64,000 nt of DNA from Oscillospiraceae bacterium (GTDB taxonomy: Bacteria; Bacillota; Clostridia; Oscillospirales; CAG-272): assembly GCA_015064555.1 (NCBI GenBank), contig SVRZ01000011.1:1-64000 (forward strand). Reading direction: 5' to 3'. The notes under the pieces were generated by a model. It was not told the DNA's origin. It worked only from the letters and a program-made list of their open reading frames with translations, and did not search any database. The position numbers and the translations under genes are program-made. Below, in pieces: positions 1 to 8,085 of the stretch (positions are counted from its first letter, which is position 1; each line of letters opens with the position of its first letter).

Positions 1-600
1 AAAATAATTTAAGAACTCGGCTTCACCTTCGGGGATTGACAAAATTACGGTAATTATACCGTCTGCCTTTGCGGTGATTTCTCCGCTTGCATACAGCTTT
101 TTGTAGGCACGACCATTCTCACCGCCTTGCTGAACAAAGTACAAGGTATCTCCAATTTCCGCGCTTTCAATTTCGGCAGTCGAGGGAAAAGAAAACACAT
201 ATCCGCTGTCGATCTTGGAGAAGGAGATATTTTCCTGTAAAGCTTCGATAAGGTAAGCCTTTCTATCAAATCTCGCGGGATAGCTTTCCATTATTTTTAC
301 ACTGTTTTCATCCCAGCTTTTCTCGTATCTGAAATTGATCGCCACAAGATCGCCTGCCTTTAAGCTGTAAGACTTATCTTCATTTTCTCCGTGTCCGTCA
401 AAGCAGGAGCATACACCCTCGCTTTCGGGGATTACAACGTCACCGATGCTCGGAATATACACAACCAACCGATTGATTTCTTCCGAAAAGCGTATCACAC
501 CGTAGAATCTCTCACGGTTGTATTTGTCGCCCCCGCTGCATCCGACAAGGCAACACAAAAGCGCAACAACGGCTAATGCTAAAGCTAATAGTTTCTTCAT
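1..600 (-). CDS. putative lipoprotein, 3'-partial (runs off the left edge)
   Basis: Open minus-strand frame from ATG at 600..598 to position 1: MKKLLALALAVVALLCCLVGCSGGDKYNRERFYGV...; signal peptide with lipobox LVGC. Listed ORFs 54..269(-) and 391..576(+) are other frames over it. Confidence 0.75.
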   Translation of the reverse strand, partial: MKKLLALALAVVALLCCLVGCSGGDKYNRERFYGVIRFSEEINRLVVYIPSIGDVVIPESEGVCSCFDGHGENEDKSYSLKAGDLVAINFRYEKSWDENSVKIMESYPARFDRKAYLIEALQENISFSKIDSGYVFSFPSTAEIESAEIGDTLYFVQQGGENGRAYKKLYASGEITAKADGIITVILSIPEGEAEFLNYF

Positions 601-712
601 ACACATACCTCAAGATAGTTTTAACCCGGCAAGAATCCATCCGTGATTTCGTATGTTATAGTTACGTTTTCGTCCGGCATAGTAAAATCATAAGCTATTG
701 AATAGGAAATCA

Positions 713-823
713 TTACATACTCGCAAGAATTTTCATCACATCTCCCATCGCCATTGCCATCAAAAGTGCCAATACAACGATCAAAGTAAACGCAATAAAG
801 ATAATTCTGAATGTTTTTCGCAT
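713..823 (-). CDS. possible 36-aa single-TM peptide
   Basis: MRKTFRIIFIAFTLIVVLALLMAMAMGDVMKILASM; G-rich SD-like gggggcg upstream of ATG. Overlaps listed ORF 621..884 in another frame; only one is likely real. Confidence 0.35.
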   Translation of the reverse strand: MRKTFRIIFIAFTLIVVLALLMAMAMGDVMKILASM

Positions 824-886
824 AACACGCCCCCATTAATCTGTAGTCATATATACAAACGACATACGCGGAGATGCGTTTCATTT

Positions 887-940
887 TTTACTCAGATCAA
901 TTTCCGAATTTCATTTACTCAGATCAATTTCCGAATTTCA
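887..940. repeat. exact 27-bp tandem duplication (2 copies)
   Basis: tttactcagatcaatttccgaatttca at 887..913 and again at 914..940. Confidence 0.95.
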
Positions 941-1676
941 AATTGATTGAGCCTACTCCGCCTTCTATATCTATATGATTTTCACCGCTTCCTCCAATTG
1001 CGAAGTCGGTAACGCTTTTACCGTCAACAGTGATGCTTCCGACAGCCTTATCGATCTCCACCGTGTAATCATCCTTACTGCCTATCAACGTAATATTAGA
1101 TTCGCCTAAGCCGAGCTCAAAATCATTGTCGCCGAGTAATTGTGCAGTCAGGTTAAGCTCTCCAAAGCCAACCTCTAAGTCGAGATTATTGATAGTACCG
1201 CCGTTTATCGTGATCTCGCCTGCGCCACCCTCAATATCTGCATCCGAGGTAACGGTCAGATCGCCGAAGCGAACGTCACCCGCACCGAGCTTCAGAGTCA
1301 TGGAGTCGGTGGATAGACTTTCTACCGTAAGCTTTGCAGCACCCGTAAAGATATTAACGTAATCAAATACAGTATTCTCGGGGATGTAAACGGTAAGCTG
1401 TGCATTTGCATAATTGCTGTTACTCGGCGCCAGGTCTTCGATCATAAGAGTTCCGTATTCCTCATTAACGGACAAGTATGTAAGATTACTTTCTACAGAA
1501 AATTCTTCTCCGTGCTTAATTGTAAAGTCCGCGGCATTGACCTTTATTTCCAGCGAATTTATCGAAGTTGATACCTCGTAAGTCTTATTTTCGTCCGAAA
1601 CGGCGTTTCGTCTGTTACATCCGACGGGTGCAAGCAAAAATGCAAGCAACATACATAAAATAGCAACCTTTTTCAT
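924..1676 (-). CDS. lipoprotein with DUF4097-like beta-repeat (adhesin-type) domain
   Basis: Lipobox LLAPVGC; repeating short beta-strand pattern (KLTVESLSTDSMTLKLGAGDVRFGDLTVTSDADIEGGAGEITINGG). Confidence 0.75.
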   Translation of the reverse strand: MKKVAILCMLLAFLLAPVGCNRRNAVSDENKTYEVSTSINSLEIKVNAADFTIKHGEEFSVESNLTYLSVNEEYGTLMIEDLAPSNSNYANAQLTVYIPENTVFDYVNIFTGAAKLTVESLSTDSMTLKLGAGDVRFGDLTVTSDADIEGGAGEITINGGTINNLDLEVGFGELNLTAQLLGDNDFELGLGESNITLIGSKDDYTVEIDKAVGSITVDGKSVTDFAIGGSGENHIDIEGGVGSINLKFGN

Positions 1677-1750
1677 ATTTAGTTCTCCCTTCGAGTTGTA
1701 TAGTAGTTATATCATAAGTTTATTAACAAATAGAGGATTGCTCAGAACAA

Positions 1751-1798
1751 ATATAAGAGCAGGACAAAAGAGGCTACCCCTTCGTCCTGCTCTTATAT
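1751..1798 (-). terminator. terminator-like hairpin downstream of rpsU
   Basis: Perfect 15-bp inverted repeat atataagagcaggac / gtcctgctcttatat; no long T tract. Confidence 0.6.
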
Positions 1799-1806
1799 AT
1801 GATAAA

Positions 1807-1983
1807 TTACTTATACTTGCGCTTTCTTGCAGCCTCAGACTTCTTCTTGCGCTTTACGCTGGGCTTCTCATAATGCTCTCTCTTACGGAGCTCGGAAAGA
1901 ACACCCGACTTAACGCACTGTCTCTTAAAACGACGAAGCGCGCTGTCAAGAGTCTCGTTCTCTTTTACTCTAATCTCTGCCAT
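1807..1983 (-). CDS. rpsU: 30S ribosomal protein S21
   Basis: [58 protein letters not shown]; start trimmed to MAEI. Confidence 0.97.
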   Translation of the reverse strand: MAEIRVKENETLDSALRRFKRQCVKSGVLSELRKREHYEKPSVKRKKKSEAARKRKYK

Positions 1984-2125
1984 CTCTATTTCCCTCCCTT
2001 CGCTTTGCAAAGAGATATAATCTCATATTTTTTACCTATACATTATATAGGATAATTTTAAATTTGTCAATACATTTTATGATTTTTATTAAAATTATTT
2101 TGTTTTTTGCTTTATTTACCGAATT

Positions 2126-2977
2126 TTATCGCTCTATCGCCCTTTTTGCCGCAGTAATAGTATTCTGCATAAGCATCGTTATCGTCATAGGGCCGACACC
2201 GCCCGGAACAGGCGTGATCATTGAAGCTATTTCAGATACGGCATCAAAGTCAACGTCTCCGCAAAGCTTTCCATCGGGAAGACGATTTATGCCAACGTCT
2301 ATAACCACAGCTCCCGGCTTCACCATATCCGATTTGACGAATCGGGGAATTCCGACTGCCGCAACAAGTATATCAGCACGACGGGTTACCGAAGGAAGAT
2401 CTACCGTTTTTGAATGGCACACAGTCACCGTTCCGCTCGCGTTCAACAAAAGGAGAGCCATCGGCTTTCCCACTATATTACTTCTGCCTATAACCACGCA
2501 ATTTTTTCCTGATATCGTCACATTATAGTATTCAAGAAGCTTCATTATGCCCGCAGGCGTACAGGGCAAAAATCCATATCTTCCCTCAACTATTCTGCCG
2601 ACGCTGTCATGAGTAAAGGCATCAACGTCCTTGTCGGGTGCTATTCTATCTATGACCTTCTGTGCACTGATATGCTTCGGCAAAGGAAGCTGAACCAAAA
2701 TACCGTTAACAGATGTATCCGAATTAAGCTTGTCAATAAGAGAAAGAAGCTCATCTTCGGGCGTTTCGGCCGGAAGAGTTATCTGTAAGGGCTCTATCCC
2801 GACCTCTATGCACGCCTTATGCTTATTACGGACGTACACCGCGGATGCAGGATCATCTCCGACCAATATAACGGCAAGCTTGGGGATCATCCCCTTATCA
2901 CGAAGAATAGCTGCCTCCCTTGCGATCTCTGCTCTTACCGACGCGGAAACCGCCTTTCCATCTATTAAAGCTGCCAT
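2126..2977 (-). CDS. folD: methylenetetrahydrofolate dehydrogenase/cyclohydrolase
   Basis: FolD motifs: YVRNKHKACIEVGI, NGILVQLPLP, PCTPAGIMKLL, VVIGRSNIVGKP, TPVPGGVGPMT. Confidence 0.97.
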   Translation of the reverse strand: MAALIDGKAVSASVRAEIAREAAILRDKGMIPKLAVILVGDDPASAVYVRNKHKACIEVGIEPLQITLPAETPEDELLSLIDKLNSDTSVNGILVQLPLPKHISAQKVIDRIAPDKDVDAFTHDSVGRIVEGRYGFLPCTPAGIMKLLEYYNVTISGKNCVVIGRSNIVGKPMALLLLNASGTVTVCHSKTVDLPSVTRRADILVAAVGIPRFVKSDMVKPGAVVIDVGINRLPDGKLCGDVDFDAVSEIASMITPVPGGVGPMTITMLMQNTITAAKRAIER

Positions 2978-2993
2978 AAGCTCCTCCTAAAAA

Positions 2994-3854
2994 TTACTTC
3001 TTTGCCTCGTCCTTTTTGGTAACAGGCTTAACGTAAAGCGGCTTTTCAAACTTCTTTACCGCAAGATAAACAAGCGCAACAGTACAAATAACGAAAATTA
3101 TTGCCGCAAGCACCTGCGAGGTTCTGAAGGTGAGTGAGCCTATGCTTGTATAAAGGCTGTCTGCGCGTAGTCCCTCGATAAACATTCTGCCGAGTCCGTA
3201 CCAGCCAAACACCATAAGAAATACCTGACCGTCATACTTCCTGTGCTTATAGAATATATTTATCAGCACAAAGCCGAGAACATTCCACAAGGATTCATAC
3301 AGGAATGTGGGGTGAACGTAAAGAGTCTTATATGCGGTAAGGAAATTGTTAACTCCCATTCTGCAGAATATCTCGGTTTCCGCACCGAATGCCTCACCGT
3401 TCATAAAGTTGCCCCATCTGCCTATCGCCTGGGCTAAAATTATACCGGGCGTGCAGCAATCGGCAATAGCAAGGAAGCTGATCTTCTTGAAATACGCTAC
3501 GGCGAATACGGTGATCGCACCTGCGATAATACCTCCGTATATAGCAAGTCCACCGTTTCTGATATTTATCACCTCGGCAAAGCTGTTATATTCCTCAAGC
3601 TTTGTCAATACGTAATAAAGTCTTGCGCCTATGATTCCTATAGGAATGGCAAACAACGCAAAATCTATAACGTCATCAAGAACTATTCCCACCTGCGATC
3701 CGCGGAAAACGGTATATGCAACGGCACACACCATACCGAAGGTTATAATGATGGCATACCAGGCGATCGGAATACCGAATATCTCAAATGCCACGCTATC
3801 TACGGTAAATTCGCCTATTCCGAAGCCCGGAAATGAAAGCACACTTTCTCTCAT
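2994..3854 (-). CDS. lgt: prolipoprotein diacylglyceryl transferase
   Basis: IAWYAIIITFGM, RNGGLAIYGGIIAG, IGRWGNFMNGEAFG, HPTFLYESLWN. Confidence 0.96.
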   Translation of the reverse strand: MRESVLSFPGFGIGEFTVDSVAFEIFGIPIAWYAIIITFGMVCAVAYTVFRGSQVGIVLDDVIDFALFAIPIGIIGARLYYVLTKLEEYNSFAEVINIRNGGLAIYGGIIAGAITVFAVAYFKKISFLAIADCCTPGIILAQAIGRWGNFMNGEAFGAETEIFCRMGVNNFLTAYKTLYVHPTFLYESLWNVLGFVLINIFYKHRKYDGQVFLMVFGWYGLGRMFIEGLRADSLYTSIGSLTFRTSQVLAAIIFVICTVALVYLAVKKFEKPLYVKPVTKKDEAKK

Positions 3855-3866
3855 ATCTGTCTCCTT

Positions 3867-4283
3867 TTATATTTGGATTCTTTTCGTCAGAACATCCTCT
3901 ATGGTGATATTCTGCAGCTTTGCGGCAAGCTCCAAGCTTATCTTATCAAAAATATGATGATAAATACATGCCGTCTTATCACTGTTCATAGAGCAGGTCT
4001 CGCTGGATTCAAGGCAACGGACTATAGCGATAGGTCCGTCTATAAGCTCTATGACGCTTTTGAGCGTAATGAGAGCCGGATCCGCCTTGAGCTTATATCC
4101 TCCGTTTACCCCCTTATAGGAGGAAACGATATTTCCCTGCACCAGCTTATGCAGGATCTTCAGAGCAAATCTCTGACTGACCGATGTTTTTTCTGCAAGA
4201 GTGCTCGCATCAACAACCGTTCCGCACTCGGCAAGAACACTTATTATACGGAGCGCATAATCCGATTCCAGAGTTATTCTCAT
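3867..4283 (-). CDS. Rrf2-family transcriptional regulator with three clustered cysteines
   Basis: MRITLESDYALRIISVLAECG...VSQRFALKILHKLVQGNIVSSYKGVNGGYKL; VRCLESSETCSMNSDKTACIYHH. Start set at 4283 after SD AAAGGAG. Confidence 0.9.
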   Translation of the reverse strand: MRITLESDYALRIISVLAECGTVVDASTLAEKTSVSQRFALKILHKLVQGNIVSSYKGVNGGYKLKADPALITLKSVIELIDGPIAIVRCLESSETCSMNSDKTACIYHHIFDKISLELAAKLQNITIEDVLTKRIQI

Positions 4284-4288
4284 TTTTT

Positions 4289-4306
4289 CTCCTTTGGGCA
4301 AAGGAG
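4289..4306 (-). promoter_or_regulatory. hairpin sequestering the Rrf2 Shine-Dalgarno
   Basis: Minus-strand RNA CUCCUUU-GCCC-AAAGGAG then AAAAA then AUG; perfect 7-bp stem whose 3' arm is the SD. Confidence 0.55.
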
Positions 4307-4349
4307 GGGCTGTCACACAGTAATTGAGACAACCCCCGCTGATTCTTTG

Positions 4350-5468
4350 TTATTTTGCTTTTGACATGTACGAATCAAGCTTCGTATGTATCTTCTTCGA
4401 CTGATCAAGAAGATTACTTATCGTACGGTCGTGATTGAGTGTATCGATTATATAAGCAACGTATTTGCACATATTTACCTCACCATACCACTCACGCTGA
4501 AGAAGCTCGGGAGTTCTGTAAACGAGGTTAGTAGTGAATATCTTGGTGAAGATACCCTCTGCATATGCCTTGTCCATCGAGTCAAGACCGTTGCAGAAAA
4601 GACCAAAGGTCGCAAATACGAATATACGCTTCGCGCCCTTATCCTTAAGCTGCTTTGCTACGTCTATAACAGAGTCGCCCGAGGATATCATATCGTCAAT
4701 TACTATAACGTCCTTACCGGAAACGTCACGTCCGAGATATTCATGTGCTACTATAGGATTCTTGCCGTTGATTATAACGGAATAGTCACGGCGCTTGTAG
4801 AAGGTTCCGAGATCTATACCCATCACGGAAGAATAATACATACACTTAGCCATACCGCCCTCATCGGGAGATATGATCATAAGATTGTCCGGATCTATCT
4901 TTATGTCATCGTATGTATTGAGAAGAGCCTTTATCATCTGATATGAAGAACGAACATTTTCAAATCCGCTTAACGGAATTGCATTCTGAACTCTGGGATC
5001 GTGTGCATCGAAGGTTATTATATTGGTAACACCAATATTCACAAGCTCCTGAAGAGCCAATGCGCAGTCAAGCGACTCCCTGCTGGAGCGCTTATGCTGT
5101 CTGCCCTCGTAGAGCATCGGCATAATAACACTGATCCTGCGCGCCTTTCCGCCGATAGCACCTATAACGCGCTTAAGATCCTGGAAATGATCGTCCGGAG
5201 ACATAGGTACGGTTTGACCGTACATCTTATAGGTTACTCCATGATTGAAAACATCCGAAATAATGTATACGTCGTTGCCTCTCATAGACTGATGAAGCAT
5301 TCCCTTGCCTTCTCCGCTTCCAAATCTTGGGCAAGAGGTGTTTGCCACATAGGTAATGTCCTGATCGTGACTTCTCCAATCCTTAAGATATGAATCAACC
5401 TGGGCAGTAAAATCCTCGCATCCACGCATTCCGATTACGCTTAATTCTCCGTACAAACTTTCCTTCAT
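4350..5468 (-). CDS. prs: ribose-phosphate pyrophosphokinase
   Basis: PRPP synthetase-type sequence: VIDDMISSGDSVIDVAKQLKDKGAKRIFVFATFGLF; ITFDAHDPRVQNAIP. Confidence 0.9.
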   Translation of the reverse strand: MKESLYGELSVIGMRGCEDFTAQVDSYLKDWRSHDQDITYVANTSCPRFGSGEGKGMLHQSMRGNDVYIISDVFNHGVTYKMYGQTVPMSPDDHFQDLKRVIGAIGGKARRISVIMPMLYEGRQHKRSSRESLDCALALQELVNIGVTNIITFDAHDPRVQNAIPLSGFENVRSSYQMIKALLNTYDDIKIDPDNLMIISPDEGGMAKCMYYSSVMGIDLGTFYKRRDYSVIINGKNPIVAHEYLGRDVSGKDVIVIDDMISSGDSVIDVAKQLKDKGAKRIFVFATFGLFCNGLDSMDKAYAEGIFTKIFTTNLVYRTPELLQREWYGEVNMCKYVAYIIDTLNHDRTISNLLDQSKKIHTKLDSYMSKAK

Positions 5469-5707
5469 CGCAATTCTCCATATTCAAATTTTAAATAACG
5501 GCTCTGTTCAGACGGAACAAAGTGTCATCCGGCAAGAAAAAACATATGATATTCCATAGCACACAGTAAACCGCTACAAACATTATATACTATAAAATCT
5601 TTAAAGTCAAGAAAAAATTGCTAAGAAAGAATAAAATCGCAATTTGTTTAAATGTTTTTGCTTTTTGGATTTTTTGTTATTAAAATTACACAATTCAAGG
5701 AGGATTC

Positions 5708-6115
5708 ATGATATACGATTCAACAGGATATCTGCAGATAAGGACCTTTACCGCAGGTGGTGCTCTGCCCGTGCCCGGCATAAAAGTGCTCATTGAGGGG
5801 ATAGATGAAGCGAATAACGGCACCGTAAAATATGTCACCACCGACCGTAGCGGTATTTCCGAAACAGTTTCACTCCCTGCTCCGTCAAAAGAATATTCAC
5901 TTTCTCCAGGCGGCGCCGAGCAGCCTTATGCCGCATATAACGTCAGCGCCACAGGAGAAGGATTTTACCCGAAGATAATTAAAAACGCCGCAATATACGA
6001 CGGTATAAAAGCGGTATTACAGATGGAGATGATCCCCGATGGAAGCCTTACCAAAAACGTTATTCCGCCCGCGTCAAGCATTGACTCGGTAATATATGAA
6101 AATGAGGAGCTTTGA
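5708..6115 (+). CDS. small carboxypeptidase-regulatory-like (beta-sandwich) protein, first gene of the SpoIID-like/PG-binding locus
   Basis: GYLQIRTFTAGGALPVPGIKVLIEG...VTTDRSGISETVSLPAPS; SD aaggagg; 4-nt overlap with the next ORF. Confidence 0.6.
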   Translation: MIYDSTGYLQIRTFTAGGALPVPGIKVLIEGIDEANNGTVKYVTTDRSGISETVSLPAPSKEYSLSPGGAEQPYAAYNVSATGEGFYPKIIKNAAIYDGIKAVLQMEMIPDGSLTKNVIPPASSIDSVIYENEEL

Positions 6116-7512
6116 AAATGCCTGAACCTATCATACCCGAAAATATAGTAGTACATCTCGGACCGCCAAACGAGGCGGCAGAAAACGTTACCGTTCCGTT
6201 TATTGACTATATCAAGAACGTTGCCTCCAGCGAAATATATCCGACCTGGCCAAGGGAGGCGCTAAAAGCGAACATTCTGGCTCAGATCTCCGTAGCCCTT
6301 AACAGAGTTTACACAGAATACTACCGCAGTATGGGAAAGCCCTTCGACATAACCTCATCTATAGCTTATGACCAATCCTTTGTATATCAGCGCGATATTT
6401 ATGACAGTGTATCGGAAATAGTGGATGAGATATTCAACAGCTATATCCGCCGCGAGGGATTTATAGAACCGCTTTACGCTACCTTCTGCGACGGTGTTGA
6501 GGTTACGTGTAACGGGCTTTCTCAATGGGGCTCGGTTGAGCTCGCGGACAGCGGTAGATCTGCTGAGCAGATACTCCGCAACTACTACGGCAATGATATA
6601 ACTGTCGTTTACGATGTTCCGATAGCAAATATATCCTCAAGTGTGCCCGCGGCACCCTTGCGCGAGGGCGATACGGGACGAGACGTTGAAAATTTCCAGT
6701 TAAGACTCAACCGCATATCTGCAAACTATCCCGCAATCCCGAAGATCCCGGTGGCGGACGGATTTTTCGATCCGTCAACGACCGATGCCGTCAAGGAATT
6801 TCAGCGGATATTCGGTCTTACCGACGATGGCATTGTCGGAAATGCGACCTGGTACAAGATACAGTTTGTATATAATGCCGTCAAAAAGCTCGCAGATATC
6901 AATTCCGAGGGCCTCAGGTACAGCGAGCTTCCACAGAATTATCCCGGCTCGCTGAGCCGAGGATCTACGGGAACCGGTGTTCTTGTATTACAGTATTATC
7001 TTGAATATATTTCGCTTTTCGTTCCTACTGTTCAGTCGGTCATACCCGATGGAGATTTCGGCCCCGCAACCGAGGACTCGGTGATATCATTCCAAAGAAC
7101 CTACGGGCTTACCGAAAACGGTGTTGTGGACCGCGGAGTATGGAATGTCATACAGAGCACCTACTACAACATACTGCGCTCATTAAATTATGAATTCCGC
7201 GAGGGCGTAATACTCCCCTTCCCGGGTAGAATACTTATTCTCGGGAGCTCGGGAGAGGACGTTCGTGCACTTCAGGAATATTTGAATTTCGTCGCCGAGA
7301 GCTATCCCGAAATACCGAAGCTGAACGTTGATGGATCCTTCGGAGAGGCAACAGAGCGCGCAGTGATAGCCTTCAACCGTCTTTTCGGTATAGCCACCGA
7401 CGAAAACCGAGTAACCGCCGAGACCTGGCGCGCACTGACTGACATATACGAGGATCTTTATCTCGGAAATACGGTCCGAGAGGGACAGTATCCGGGATAC
7501 GTGATAGAATAG
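6112..7512 (+). CDS. SpoIID-like domain protein with three PG_binding_1 repeats
   Basis: SpoIID/LytB-like YIKNVASSEIYPTWPREALKANILAQI...CNGLSQWGSVELADSGRSAEQILRNYYGND; three repeats of the type LREGDTGRDVENFQLRLN...DGFFDPSTTDAVKEFQRIFGL. Confidence 0.85.
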   Translation: MKMPEPIIPENIVVHLGPPNEAAENVTVPFIDYIKNVASSEIYPTWPREALKANILAQISVALNRVYTEYYRSMGKPFDITSSIAYDQSFVYQRDIYDSVSEIVDEIFNSYIRREGFIEPLYATFCDGVEVTCNGLSQWGSVELADSGRSAEQILRNYYGNDITVVYDVPIANISSSVPAAPLREGDTGRDVENFQLRLNRISANYPAIPKIPVADGFFDPSTTDAVKEFQRIFGLTDDGIVGNATWYKIQFVYNAVKKLADINSEGLRYSELPQNYPGSLSRGSTGTGVLVLQYYLEYISLFVPTVQSVIPDGDFGPATEDSVISFQRTYGLTENGVVDRGVWNVIQSTYYNILRSLNYEFREGVILPFPGRILILGSSGEDVRALQEYLNFVAESYPEIPKLNVDGSFGEATERAVIAFNRLFGIATDENRVTAETWRALTDIYEDLYLGNTVREGQYPGYVIE

Positions 7513-7520
7513 GAGAGAAT

Positions 7521-8033
7521 ATGTACCGAATTAACGATAAAAAAGCGGCAATCAGAGAGATACAGCGGTATCTCAGTATAATTTCACAGGACGATCCTAT
7601 GCTTCCGCACGTAACCGTGGACGGCTTTTTCGGGGATGAAACTATGATAGCCGTTACCGAATTTCAAAGGAAAAGAGATCTCGCCGTTACGGGAAAGGTA
7701 GACCGCCGAACCTTTGATATGCTTTTTGCCGAATACACTGCCGCAGAGAATGCCGGGAGAGCGAGTTATAAAAGCATTTCGGGCGGCGGCACGTACGCGG
7801 TGGGGTCATCAGGTCCTGACGTCGGTATAATAAATTTGCTGATAACCGAGCTTTCGGAGTATTACGATTCCATAGTAGCAGTATCGGGAGATTTTTTCAC
7901 AAGAGAGACCGAAGAGGCGCTTAAACAAATGCAAGGCATACTCGGATATGAAGCAAGCGGTACGGCGGACGAAGAGCTGATATCCGAGCTTTGGCGGCAT
8001 ATTTTACAAATAAAAGCGCTAAGGAGTAAATAA
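7521..8033 (+). CDS. peptidoglycan-binding (PG_binding_1) protein
   Basis: KKAAIREIQRYLSIISQDDPMLPHVTVDGFFGDETMIAVTEFQRKRDLAVTGKVDRRT; second degenerate repeat. Confidence 0.85.
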   Translation: MYRINDKKAAIREIQRYLSIISQDDPMLPHVTVDGFFGDETMIAVTEFQRKRDLAVTGKVDRRTFDMLFAEYTAAENAGRASYKSISGGGTYAVGSSGPDVGIINLLITELSEYYDSIVAVSGDFFTRETEEALKQMQGILGYEASGTADEELISELWRHILQIKALRSK

Positions 8034-8085
8034 ACGCGCTTCTTTATGGCAAGAATTCAGGTAAAACGGTTATCGGGGGTAAACG

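Noticed and set aside
6112-8033. Phage endolysin or prophage module
   Set aside because: PG_binding_1 repeats alone suggested it, but no structural, integrase or terminase genes are nearby and the first domain looks SpoIID-like.
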